Source: Clostridia bacterium (GTDB lineage Bacteria; Bacillota; Clostridia; Christensenellales; Aristaeellaceae). Taken from it: DNA of 61,693 nt. The stretch spans positions 1 to 61,693 of the forward strand of contig JAGBBA010000045.1 of the NCBI GenBank assembly GCA_017938695.1, written 5' to 3'. Positions 50,292 through 58,685 of this stretch are shown piece by piece. Below the pieces are notes generated by a model that worked only from the letters and a program-made list of their open reading frames with translations, ran no database searches and was not told the origin of the DNA. Numbering within the stretch: position 1 is the stretch's first letter; every line of letters begins with the position of its first letter. A program made the translations under genes and the position numbers.

Positions 50292-51560
50292 ATGCTCAAA
50301 CAATTTACCAAAGCAGAACGCGGCTGGATCATGTATGACTGGGCCAACTCCGCCTTTGCAGCGATCATCGCAGCCATCATCCTGCCGAATTTCTATTCCA
50401 CCCTCACCGCTGGCGATCCCGTTGCAGGCCCCTGGTGGGGCTATGCCACCAGCATCGCCACCTTCATCTGCGCCATTCTCGCGCCTTTCTTCGGCACCCT
50501 GGGCGACTACCGCGGCTACAAAAAGAAGCTGTTCACCGTCTTTGCGCTGCTGGGCATCATCGCCACCGCCGCGCTGAGCTTTACCGCCAACTGGAAGGTA
50601 ATGCTCCTGCTGTACATCCTGGGCACCATCGGCTTCAACGCCTCCTGCGTGTTCTACGATGGCTTCCTGCACGACGTCACCACCCCCGACCGCATGGACG
50701 CCGTTTCCTCCTACGGCTACGGCCTGGGCTACATCGGCGGCAGCACCATCCCCCTGCTGATGGGCATGGCCCTGATCCTTTTCGGCGAGTCCTTCGGCGT
50801 GCCTGCCGACCTGACCTGCCAGATCTCCTTCATGATCACCGCCATCTGGTGGCTGGTGTTCACCATTCCCATGTGGAAGAACGTCCATCAGGTGCATAAC
50901 ATCGAGCCCGACGGCAACCTGCTCCAGCAAACGCTCAAGCGCATGACTGCCGTCATCAAGCGCATCGGCAAAAACAAGGGTCTCATCTTCTTCCTGCTGG
51001 CCTATTTCTTCTATATCGACGGCGTGGGCACCATCATCCACATGGCCACCATTTTCGGCCAGAACATGGGGCTGGACAGCAACGTGCTGATCATCGTCCT
51101 GCTGGTGGTGCAGATCGTCGCCTTCCCCTGCGCCATCGCCTACGGCAAGCTGGCCAAGAAGTACAGCGTGCGCAGCATGATCCTCTTCGGCATCGGCACC
51201 TACATGATCATCTGCTTCGTTGCGCTGATCCTGGAGCCACTGCGCCAGATGGGCCAGGGCCCGCTGCTGGCCGGATTCATCGTGCTGGCCGTGCTGGTCG
51301 GCACCGCCCAGGGCGGCCTGCAAGCCCTGAGCCGCAGCTACTATGGCAAGCTGATCCCTGCCGACTCCGCCAACGAGTTCTTCGGCTTCTTCGATATTTT
51401 CGGCAAGTTCTCCGCGGTGGTGGGCCCCGCCCTCTTCTCCCTGGTGTGGAGTGCCACCCAGCAGGTTTACCTGGGCATCGTCCCCGTGCTCCTCATGTTT
51501 GTCATCGGCTTCGTCCTCTTCCTCTGCGTCCCCAAGGACATGAAGCAGCTCAGCAAATAG
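50292..51560 (+). CDS. MFS transporter, UMF1/Atg22-like family
   Basis: The product is 422 residues with 11-12 membrane helices. The N-terminal RGWIMYDWANSAFAAIIAAI is the diagnostic start of UMF1-type transporters, followed by YRGYKKKLFTVFALLGIIAT and GYGLGYIGGSTIPLLMGMAL; the C-terminal AQGGLQALSRSYYGKLIPAD is also typical. Eukaryotic relatives export amino acids from vacuoles; the bacterial substrate is unknown. The start is ATG 50292 after AAAGGAGC. Probably regulated by the divergent MarR protein. Confidence 0.9.
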   Translation: MLKQFTKAERGWIMYDWANSAFAAIIAAIILPNFYSTLTAGDPVAGPWWGYATSIATFICAILAPFFGTLGDYRGYKKKLFTVFALLGIIATAALSFTANWKVMLLLYILGTIGFNASCVFYDGFLHDVTTPDRMDAVSSYGYGLGYIGGSTIPLLMGMALILFGESFGVPADLTCQISFMITAIWWLVFTIPMWKNVHQVHNIEPDGNLLQQTLKRMTAVIKRIGKNKGLIFFLLAYFFYIDGVGTIIHMATIFGQNMGLDSNVLIIVLLVVQIVAFPCAIAYGKLAKKYSVRSMILFGIGTYMIICFVALILEPLRQMGQGPLLAGFIVLAVLVGTAQGGLQALSRSYYGKLIPADSANEFFGFFDIFGKFSAVVGPALFSLVWSATQQVYLGIVPVLLMFVIGFVLFLCVPKDMKQLSK

Positions 51561-51562
51561 CG

Positions 51563-51702
51563 CCAGAGGGGACGTTGTCCCCTCTGGACTCCCCAAGCAG
51601 GGGCTCTGCCCCTGCACCCCGGTCAGGGCTCTGCCCTGACAACCCGCGAAGGGCTTTCAGCCCTTTCGAAACCCACTTGCTGTTGTGTAAGTGGGTTTTC
51701 TC
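51563..51702 (+). repeat. Mosaic of five palindromes after the MFS gene
   Basis: Serial hairpins: CCAGAGGGGAC/GTCCCCTCTGG, GCAGGGGC/GCCCCTGC, GTCAGGGC/GCCCTGAC, GCGAAGGGC/GCCCTTTCG and AACCCACTT/AAGTGGGTT, with short CTCCCC or CACCCC joints. A 33-base block at 51643-51675 is identical to the complement of 61612-61644, and the two copies share module order. This is a dispersed, composite intergenic repeat; the last hairpin plus T-run can act as terminator. Confidence 0.75.
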
Positions 51703-51765
51703 TTTGCCGGGGTCACGGCGCATAACGGATGCGCCGCGACGCGGTGGTGCAGCGCATGCACATGA

Positions 51766-51802
51766 AAACAGCGGCCACAGATGGTTGTGGTCGCTGTTTT
51801 GT
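51766..51802. terminator. Bidirectional terminator before the serine hydrolase stop
   Basis: AAAACAGCG(G)CCACA pairs with TGTGG(T)CGCTGTTTT, directly past the minus-strand hydrolase stop at 51803. Confidence 0.8.
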
Positions 51803-52570
51803 TTATTCGGATTCTTTGAATAGCTTGCCGATTTCTTGGGCGATTCGCTTGTATTCCGGCGAAATGGTGCATACATGGGGTACCATTTCCAGCCACAATA
51901 CGCCCTTGCGTTGGCTGCTGACCCCGGCCATGATGGTCTCTGCACTTTCCGGGGCAATGGTTTCATCCGCGTGGGACTGAACCGCCAGCACCGGGCAGGT
52001 GATGGCATGCAGGTTCTTTCGGGCCATGGTCATCAGCTTGTACAGGTCTGCGCCGCTGCGGGTGGGAAAGCCCTGGTAGCCGTAGTGATAGTTCATATCC
52101 ATCAGCTTGGCGCGGCCGCTGTCGTCGCCCCACATAATGGTCTTGACAAAGGGGTGTGCTATGCCAGCCAGGGGCAGCAGCTTGTTCTGCGTGGCCGTGG
52201 GGGCCGAAATGGGCGCAATGGCAGTCACGTCCATTTGCTCGGCCAGGAGCAGCGTCAGCACGCCGCCCATGCTCAGGCCGGCCACGCTCACATGCTCGCA
52301 CCGGGCTTTCAGGTCAAGAAAGGCTTCTTTGGCCGCATGCAGCCAGTCCTGCCAGGTGTAATTGGCCATGTCCATCATGGTGGTGGCGTGGCCTGGCAGG
52401 TTGATGCCCTTCACGGTAAAGCCCTGGGCATGCAGCTCCTCGCCGATCAGCCGCATGTGCGCCGCGCTACCCGTAAAGCCGTGGATCAGCAGCACGCCGT
52501 GGCTGCTGCCTGTCATTTCAAAGGGCTGGCACTGCGGAGCCGAGAAATCCACTTCCGCGCGATGTTTCAT
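51803..52570 (-). CDS. Alpha/beta hydrolase, carboxylesterase/monoacylglycerol lipase-like
   Basis: The product is 255 residues. LLIHGFTGSAAHMRLIGEEL gives the oxyanion HG, GLSMGGVLTLLLAEQ the nucleophile Ser, QSHADETIAPES the Asp and MVPHVCTISPEY the His, so the catalytic triad is complete. Size and motifs match Est30-type carboxylesterases acting on short acyl esters. There is no signal peptide. It is followed upstream by ktrA with 11 bases between the genes, so it may be co-transcribed with the potassium genes. Confidence 0.88.
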   Translation of the reverse strand: MKHRAEVDFSAPQCQPFEMTGSSHGVLLIHGFTGSAAHMRLIGEELHAQGFTVKGINLPGHATTMMDMANYTWQDWLHAAKEAFLDLKARCEHVSVAGLSMGGVLTLLLAEQMDVTAIAPISAPTATQNKLLPLAGIAHPFVKTIMWGDDSGRAKLMDMNYHYGYQGFPTRSGADLYKLMTMARKNLHAITCPVLAVQSHADETIAPESAETIMAGVSSQRKGVLWLEMVPHVCTISPEYKRIAQEIGKLFKESE

Positions 52571-52581
52571 AGCAGCCTCCC

Positions 52582-53235
52582 TCAGTGAATATCGTCAATA
52601 TCCCGGGATTTCCCCAGCACCACAAGCACATCACCTGCCTGGGGGCATTCATCGGCACCGGGCGATGCAATGAACGTACTTCCCCGGCGGATGGCGATCA
52701 CGCTCACGCCATAATTGCGGCGCACGTTGATGTCCATCAGCGAGCGGCCGCACCAGCTGCCGGGTGCCACCACCTCAGCGATCTCATAGCCGTCGGCCAG
52801 CTCCACCAGGTCAAGGATATTGGGCATCACCAGGGATTTCGCCACGCGCTGGCCCATGTCGCGCTCGGGGAAGATCACCCGGTCCACGCCAACCTTGCGC
52901 AGCACCTTGGCATGGAGATCATCCATGGCCTTGGCGATCACATAGGGTACGCCCATTTCCTTGCACAGCACGGATACCAGGATAGAGTCGCGCACGTTGG
53001 AGCCAATGGACACAATGGCCGCGTCAAAATTCCTGATACCCAGGGATTCAAGCGCATCCTCATCGGTGGCGTCGGCCTGCACCGCCTGGGTCACATACGG
53101 CGACACCTCCTGCACCAGCTCCTCATCCGCGTCGATGGCCAGCACCTCATGACCCATTTTGCACAGGCTTTCGGCGATGCTTGCGCCAAAACGGCCCAGG
53201 CCAAACACCACAAACTGCTTCGTTTCGTTTCTCAT
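52582..53235 (-). CDS. ktrA: Potassium uptake regulatory subunit KtrA/TrkA-type
   Basis: The product is 217 residues. The RCK_N domain FVVFGLGRFGASIAESLCKM (GxGxxG) with the acidic VLAIDADEELVQ binds nucleotide, and AVQADATDEDALESLGI follows. The RCK_C domain (about 135-217) ends in GDVLVVLGKSRDI. An octameric ring of this protein gates KtrB in response to ATP/ADP. The start is ATG 53235, with GGAGG five bases upstream, 11 bases past the ktrB stop. Confidence 0.92.
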   Translation of the reverse strand: MRNETKQFVVFGLGRFGASIAESLCKMGHEVLAIDADEELVQEVSPYVTQAVQADATDEDALESLGIRNFDAAIVSIGSNVRDSILVSVLCKEMGVPYVIAKAMDDLHAKVLRKVGVDRVIFPERDMGQRVAKSLVMPNILDLVELADGYEIAEVVAPGSWCGRSLMDINVRRNYGVSVIAIRRGSTFIASPGADECPQAGDVLVVLGKSRDIDDIH

Positions 53236-53246
53236 AAGTTCCTCCA

Positions 53247-54605
53247 TTAGCCGATCATGATCTTCTCTTCAGGATATTTCAGTTTATTCTGGCCCTTGCC
53301 CAGTTTATTCGCCAGGGCCAAAGCCATTGTCAGCGGACCCACACGGCCAAAGAACATCATCGGGATCAATACGATATGGCTGCCCGTGCTCATGCCAGGC
53401 GTACCGGCCGATGTTACGCCTACGGTGGCGATGGCACTGCCGGCTTCAAACAACAGATCGATCATGGGGATGTCCGGTTCCATCAGGGCCAGGCCCACAG
53501 CCCCTGCCAGCAGCACCATCAGCGTGATAAACAGGATCGCCAGTGCACGGCGCATCAGGTCCTGGGGCAGGCGTTTGCCGAATACATTCACATTTTCCTG
53601 GCCACGCACCACGCTAAGCACGATCAGCAGCAGCACGCTGATAGTGGTCGTTTTGACGCCGCCGCCCGTAGAGGCAGGCGATGCGCCGATGAACATCAGG
53701 ATCACGCTCATCAGCTTGGAGGCGTCGGTCATGGCGGCCAGGTCCACCGAGTTAAAGCCCGCCGTGCGCATGGTGACCGACTGGAAGAACGCGCCCAGCA
53801 GCTTGGTACCCGGGTTAGCCCCTTCCACCGCCAGCGTGCCCGGATTGCCCCATTCCACCAGCGCGTAGAAGAGCGTACCAGCCAGGAGCAGTGCCGCCGT
53901 AACCACCAGCACGATTTTGGCATGCAGCGAAAGGCCGCGCCATCTTCCCCTTTGGCTGATGGTTTCCAGGATCACCGAAAAGCCCAGGCCGCCCAGGATG
54001 ATCATCAAGGACACCGTGAGCAGCACCAGCGGATCGCGCCAGAACGCCGTCAGGCTGGAATACCCGCCCATCAGGTCAAAGCCCGCGTTGCAGAATGCAC
54101 TGATGGCATGGAAAACGCTGAAAAACAAGCCTTTTCCCCAGCCGTACATGGGCACGAAGCGGAACGCCAGCAATGCCGCGCCCATCAACTCGATCCCCAA
54201 CGCCAGCAGGCCGTACCACAGGGCCAGGCGGTTCAGGCCGGACATGGTGGTCACATTCATGGATTCCCTGATCAGCACCCGGTTGCGCAGGGTGATGCGC
54301 CGCCCCAGGGCCGCCATGATCAGCGTGGCGAAGATCATGAAGCCCAGGCCGCCCAGCTGGATCAGCAAAAGCAGGATCACATGGCCAAAGGTGGAGAACG
54401 CGGTGCCCGTGTCCACCACCACCAGCCCCGTTACACACACAGCGGAAGTAGCCGTAAACAGCCCGTTAAACAGACCGATACTTTCCCCCGTGCTGGAGGC
54501 AATCGGCAGGGCCAGCAGCAGCGCACCCAGTGCGATCAATGCCAGGAATCCGCCTGCCAGCACGCGTTCGGGGCGCATTTCCCGTTTCTTCAGGCTGTTC
54601 GTCAC
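53247..54605 (-). CDS. ktrB: Potassium uptake channel KtrB/TrkH-type
   Basis: The product is 452 residues with four M1-P-M2 repeats. The pore loops with selectivity Gly are visible: TSAVCVTGLV, SAFCNAGFDL, VTMRTAGFNS and IATVGVTSAG. It takes up K+ (often with Na+) through the membrane under control of the RCK protein encoded next. I prefer the GTG start at 54605 (GGAG eight bases upstream) over the ATG at 54623, which overlaps the promoter region without a ribosome site. Confidence 0.92.
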   Translation of the reverse strand: MTNSLKKREMRPERVLAGGFLALIALGALLLALPIASSTGESIGLFNGLFTATSAVCVTGLVVVDTGTAFSTFGHVILLLLIQLGGLGFMIFATLIMAALGRRITLRNRVLIRESMNVTTMSGLNRLALWYGLLALGIELMGAALLAFRFVPMYGWGKGLFFSVFHAISAFCNAGFDLMGGYSSLTAFWRDPLVLLTVSLMIILGGLGFSVILETISQRGRWRGLSLHAKIVLVVTAALLLAGTLFYALVEWGNPGTLAVEGANPGTKLLGAFFQSVTMRTAGFNSVDLAAMTDASKLMSVILMFIGASPASTGGGVKTTTISVLLLIVLSVVRGQENVNVFGKRLPQDLMRRALAILFITLMVLLAGAVGLALMEPDIPMIDLLFEAGSAIATVGVTSAGTPGMSTGSHIVLIPMMFFGRVGPLTMALALANKLGKGQNKLKYPEEKIMIG

Positions 54606-54632
54606 AGCGTCCACTCCCTTCATTATTTGTCT

Positions 54633-54661
54633 ATTATACAGCATTCTCCGCCATTTGTCAT
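54633..54661 (-). promoter_or_regulatory. Promoter of ktrB-ktrA
   Basis: Minus strand: ATGACA (54656-54661), 17 bases, perfect TATAAT (54633-54638), 28 bases before the GTG start. The -35 starts within the last codons of spoIIE. Confidence 0.65.
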
Positions 54662-54663
54662 CT

Positions 54664-56970
54664 TCAGCTTTGCTTATGCACCTTCAGGATTACCACCGAC
54701 ATGTCATCCTTCCGCCCGGTGGATGATGTATCCCTTGCATGGCGCAGCAATGCCTCTGCCGCCGCCTGGGCCGTGGCCTCGCTCATGGCTTCGCGGATGG
54801 CGTCATCCAGCATGCTTTTCTCGGCAAAGGCATCCTCCACCCCGTCGGTCATCAGTACGATTTCGTCCCCGTCGTGCAAGCGCAGCACGCTCGTTCGGGA
54901 ATCCACTGTTTCCAATATGCCCAGGGGCAGGGCATCTCCCGTGAGCTCCGTCATGGTTCTTCCTCGCAATAACCTTGAAGACGCTGCCCCCAGCTTGTCC
55001 AGCGTGGCCTGCCCGGTCCACAGGTCGATGGTCAGCAGATCCACCGTGGAGAACCGCTCTCCCCGGCTGGCCAGCAGCATCATGCCGTTGACCGCCGTCA
55101 GGGTTTGGGGCCGGGTGTAGCCTGCCTCCAGGCACAGCCGCAGAAGCGTCACCGTCTGGCCGGATTCCTGCCGGGCCAGTCTGCCGTGCCCCATGCCGTC
55201 GCTCAACGCTGCCAGGAAACGCCCGTCCCCCAGTTGTCCCAGCCAGTGGGTATCGCCGTTCTCGCCCCGTCCCTCCATGCCGCAGGCCGCAATGCCGCTT
55301 TCCACCGTCCACAGGGGCGTTTCAGCCAGGAGCACACGGTCATCCTCCACCTGGGCGATATCCAGGGGGACATCCAGGGTGTCAGCCGCCAGCTGACGCA
55401 GCTCCTCCGCCTGCTGCTGGCTTTCTGCACTGCGGTGCAATTCAAAGGCCGCCTGGGCGTGGCCCTGCACGCGGCGGGCGTAGATCAGCGTTGCCGGGTA
55501 CGCCAGCTCCGACAGCCGCTTGCGCAGCTGTTTGGCCGAAACCTCGTCCCACCAGCTTTCCCCCGAGGACAATTGCGAAAACCTCCGCGCCGCCCCGGCC
55601 ATGGCTTCCATGTGTGTCACCAGCATGTCCCGCTGGTAGCATGCCTTCTGCACCTGCCGCGCCTGGGCAGCATCCGCCTGGCGCAGGCTTTCCATGCCCT
55701 GCCACAACTGATACAGCCGTCCGCAGCCCAGACCCCGCAGCTTTTCCAGGGCCGCCTGCCAGGTTTCTTCGTCCGCCTTGCGCTCCGCCCACACGGCTTC
55801 TGCCTGATGCACAGCCTTCTCCGCCAGCATGCAGGGACAGGTTTCGTCGTCCAGGCAGGCAGCGCACAGGTGCTCCTTCCACCACGGGCCGGTGCGTTCT
55901 TCCTCGGCCTCCACCGGCGATGGAATCGCCCGGGCCATGGCCTCCACGGTTTTCTCCCAGTTGGCCAGTGCCGAGGCTGCGTAGGCATCCCCTGCCGAGG
56001 GCCTGTCCGGCAGGAATCGCCGGAAGAACTGCTGTACGCTTTCCGCAGGCGTGCGTCCCAGCACCGCCAGTCCAACAGACGCCACTCCCACCGCCAGCAA
56101 TCCGCCCTGCGCCGCCGCGCCGGAGAGCAGCATCGTCAACGCGCAGCCCAGGGCAAAACTCAGACAGGTGAGCCAACGCCTGCCCAGGCTTTGCACCATG
56201 CCGCACAGAAAACCGCCCACGCCCAGTGCCACGCTGAGGGTTACCGGCAGACCCTGCATGGCCAGCACCAGCCCTCCGGCCATGCCAGCCACCGCAGCCG
56301 CGCCAATGCCCAAATGCAGCCCCAGGCACAGCGTTACCGCCGCCATGCCCAGCACACCAAGGTTCACGCCGAAAAGCAGCATGCGCGCACCGCCGCACAG
56401 AAGCATGCCTGCCGTGTAGCCCAGGGCCACCCGGGCTTCCATACCATCCAGGGATTTGCCGCCCTGCACCGCCCGGATGCCCCGAAGCATCACCGGTGCC
56501 GACAGGGCGCTGACCAGCACACAGGCGATGCCCCGCAGGCCATCCGCCGCCGTGCCAAAGAATACCCCCATGGCCGCCGTGGGTACCAGCGACAGGGCCG
56601 CCCAGCCCATCATGATCCATGCGCCCTTGCGGAACAAAACCAGCGGCGAAATCAGCATCAGCCCCAGCGTCGCCAGCATTTCCAGCCGCAGGGGCAGCCC
56701 CCATACCAGGCGCATCACAAAGGCCAGCAGGCAACCGCCCGCCGGCAGCAGCAGGCTTTCGCCCATCACCGCCAAGGCAGCCATCCAGGCAGCCTGCAGC
56801 CCCGAGGGGATCCCCATGATATCCGCAAAGCTCAGCAGAAATCCCGGCAAAATCTGCACGGCCATCCTGAGCATTTTTCCCAGCAGCTCCCGCACCTGCG
56901 CCATGCGCTCTCCGGGCATCCACCGGTGCGTGGGTTTCTTCCGGGTTCGTGTAATGATCTCTTCTGTCAT
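54664..56970 (-). CDS. spoIIE: Stage II sporulation protein E (serine phosphatase)
   Basis: The product is 768 residues. About ten membrane helices (45-310) are followed by a central regulatory region (330-540) and a C-terminal PP2C-type phosphatase: ALSDGMGHGRLARQESGQTV, VLMTDGVEDAF and KDDMSVVIL hold the metal-binding Asp residues. SpoIIE dephosphorylates SpoIIAA and so activates sigma-F in the forespore, and localises at the polar septum. The start is ATG 56970 with AAGGAAGG upstream. Its presence suggests the organism has endospore machinery. Sigma-F genes are not in the window. Confidence 0.94.
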   Translation of the reverse strand: MTEEIITRTRKKPTHRWMPGERMAQVRELLGKMLRMAVQILPGFLLSFADIMGIPSGLQAAWMAALAVMGESLLLPAGGCLLAFVMRLVWGLPLRLEMLATLGLMLISPLVLFRKGAWIMMGWAALSLVPTAAMGVFFGTAADGLRGIACVLVSALSAPVMLRGIRAVQGGKSLDGMEARVALGYTAGMLLCGGARMLLFGVNLGVLGMAAVTLCLGLHLGIGAAAVAGMAGGLVLAMQGLPVTLSVALGVGGFLCGMVQSLGRRWLTCLSFALGCALTMLLSGAAAQGGLLAVGVASVGLAVLGRTPAESVQQFFRRFLPDRPSAGDAYAASALANWEKTVEAMARAIPSPVEAEEERTGPWWKEHLCAACLDDETCPCMLAEKAVHQAEAVWAERKADEETWQAALEKLRGLGCGRLYQLWQGMESLRQADAAQARQVQKACYQRDMLVTHMEAMAGAARRFSQLSSGESWWDEVSAKQLRKRLSELAYPATLIYARRVQGHAQAAFELHRSAESQQQAEELRQLAADTLDVPLDIAQVEDDRVLLAETPLWTVESGIAACGMEGRGENGDTHWLGQLGDGRFLAALSDGMGHGRLARQESGQTVTLLRLCLEAGYTRPQTLTAVNGMMLLASRGERFSTVDLLTIDLWTGQATLDKLGAASSRLLRGRTMTELTGDALPLGILETVDSRTSVLRLHDGDEIVLMTDGVEDAFAEKSMLDDAIREAMSEATAQAAAEALLRHARDTSSTGRKDDMSVVILKVHKQS

Positions 56971-57054
56971 ACCTTCCACATCCTTCCTTTGGACAAGCAT
57001 AGCATCGCAAGCGATCCCTGCTCGTCGAAGCAGGATGCAGAATTTGTCGCACGT

Positions 57055-57079
57055 AAAAACGCCTGGAACCCAGGTGCTT
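57055..57079 (-). terminator. Terminator of the copper/HADH operon
   Basis: A short CCTGG-GTT-CCAGG stem on the minus strand, followed by TTTTT, lies six bases past the dehydrogenase stop. Confidence 0.65.
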
Positions 57080-57084
57080 CTTGC

Positions 57085-58032
57085 TTAGATGATTTTGTTG
57101 ATCTGCTCGCCCTGCATCCATTTATCCAGGGATCGGAACACGATCTCCGCCCGCAGGGCCATGGATTCAGCCGAAGCAAAGGCGATATGCGGCGTGACGC
57201 GGCAGTTTTTCGCATGCAGCAGCGGATGCTCCGCGCCCAGCGGCGGCTCGGTTTCAAATACGTCGCAGGCTGCACCGGCCAGATGACCGCGGTTCAGCGC
57301 ATCCGCCAGGGCAGTGCTGTCCACCACAGGCCCGCGTGCCATGTTGACCAAGTACGCCCCCGGCTTCATCTTGGCCAGTGCCTCCGCATTGATCATGCCG
57401 CGGGTGCTGTCGTTCAGCGGACAGTGCAGGGACACGATATCGCTGCGCTGCAAAAGCTCGTCCAGGGACACATAGGTCAGCAGCTTTTCGGCCTCTGCCT
57501 TGGGCCGGGGCGCATAGCCCAGCACCGTGCAGCCAAAGGCCCGGCACAGCTGCGCCACCCTTTGCCCAATGGCTCCCGTGCCGATGATCCCCACCGTGCA
57601 CGCGCCCAATTCCCGACCCACCAAACCAGCCTTGGTGCCGGCGTGGCGGCAGCGTTCTTCCGTCTGGGTCACGTTGCGCAAGAGCGTGATCATCTGGCCG
57701 ATGGTCAGTTCCGCCACCGCCTGGGTGGAGTACCCAGCCGCATTGCTCACCGCCACGCCCATTTCACGGGCGGCAGCCAGATCCACATGATCCACGCCGG
57801 TAAAAGCCACGTCAATGAATTTCAGCTGCTTGCAGGCGCGGATCACACTGCCCTTCAGGGGCATGTTGGCCAGCATCAGCACGTCAGCATCCTGGCAGCG
57901 ACGGATCAGCTCCGCTTCGTCTTCCGTCCGCTCATAGGCGGTAAAGCTGTGCCCGGCCGCCCGCAAGGACGCGGCATATTTCTCCAGCAATTCCGCCGGG
58001 ATGCCCAGACTTTCCAGCAAAACAATGTTCAT
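57085..58032 (-). CDS. D-2-hydroxyacid dehydrogenase (NAD-dependent)
   Basis: The product is 315 residues. The NAD-binding GIIGTGAIGQRVAQLCRAFG and catalytic Arg (MARGPVVDS), Glu (VFETEPP) and His (TPHIAFAS) are complete. The N-terminal NAAGYSTQAVAELTIGQMIT fits glycerate/phosphoglycerate-type members. It reduces a 2-keto acid to the D-hydroxyacid or the reverse; the substrate is unknown. It overlaps the preceding gene by four bases (ATGA), so it belongs to the transcription unit starting at csoR. Confidence 0.9.
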   Translation of the reverse strand: MNIVLLESLGIPAELLEKYAASLRAAGHSFTAYERTEDEAELIRRCQDADVLMLANMPLKGSVIRACKQLKFIDVAFTGVDHVDLAAAREMGVAVSNAAGYSTQAVAELTIGQMITLLRNVTQTEERCRHAGTKAGLVGRELGACTVGIIGTGAIGQRVAQLCRAFGCTVLGYAPRPKAEAEKLLTYVSLDELLQRSDIVSLHCPLNDSTRGMINAEALAKMKPGAYLVNMARGPVVDSTALADALNRGHLAGAACDVFETEPPLGAEHPLLHAKNCRVTPHIAFASAESMALRAEIVFRSLDKWMQGEQINKII

Positions 58033-58676
58033 GACTCCATCTCCTTCAAATATCCGCGCCAGATGGCAAAGTAGTTCTCCGCCCCGTCATGGCACAAAGC
58101 CGCCCTGACCAGCTGCCGGGCAATATGGGCGTAGGTTGGATCACCTGCCGTCAGGTCCGCATACGCTGCATCGTCTGCCTGCAGGTAGCGCAGGGCTTCC
58201 GAATGACCGTAACGATGGTAGTTGGTGTGGTATTCTTCATCCCGTTGGACCATTTGCACCACCAGCGTATCCATCAGCAGCATGTGCGACAGGTGCGCCG
58301 CGATCAGGTAATCCCGGCGCAGAAGTTTGCCCAGCGCCTGCACCGCAATAAACCAGAAGGCGTCTGCGTTTTCTATCTCCGCTGCGGCGTCATAACAGAT
58401 GATATCGGCCCTGAAGCCCTGCCGGGTCACCAGTCGAAGCACGTTCCCCTGCACGCTGGCTCCCAGCAGCTGCATGTCTTGAATCAGCTTGCTTGCATCA
58501 ACGCCCCACACTTCCACGTCCAGATCGCTCAGACAGTCATGCCAGCAACGTTCCACCGCCGCCGGAATATCCTCTTCGCAGGTAACATCCACGCCCTTCA
58601 CCCGAACGCGCTCAGCCGTTTTGATGGCAGTGCACAGCAGAGGCCGAGCCGCTTCCAGCATCATTTCCTTTGTCAT
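58029..58676 (-). CDS. Nucleotidyltransferase-like protein of unknown function
   Basis: The product is 215 residues. CLSDLDVEVWGVD near residue 50 resembles the SDxDxx metal-binding motif of polymerase-beta-type nucleotidyltransferases, and the helical second half (LLRRDYLIAAHLSHMLLMDT) resembles aminoglycoside-adenylyltransferase-like proteins. The usual GGS helix before the motif is not clear, so catalytic activity is uncertain. It lies nine bases after copA and overlaps the dehydrogenase gene by four, which gives no clear hint of its job. Confidence 0.55.
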   Translation of the reverse strand: MTKEMMLEAARPLLCTAIKTAERVRVKGVDVTCEEDIPAAVERCWHDCLSDLDVEVWGVDASKLIQDMQLLGASVQGNVLRLVTRQGFRADIICYDAAAEIENADAFWFIAVQALGKLLRRDYLIAAHLSHMLLMDTLVVQMVQRDEEYHTNYHRYGHSEALRYLQADDAAYADLTAGDPTYAHIARQLVRAALCHDGAENYFAIWRGYLKEMES

Positions 58677-58685
58677 GGCCGCTCC

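Noticed and set aside
55105-58074. 989-codon plus-strand frame opposite spoIIE and the dehydrogenase
   Set aside because: Shadow of two clear genes; no ribosome site and repetitive Arg/Gln/His composition.
58029-58676. Aminoglycoside nucleotidyltransferase (resistance) call
   Set aside because: Only the SDLDV motif is suggestive; the GGS signature and the overall pattern of known resistance enzymes are not clear, so I kept a neutral name.
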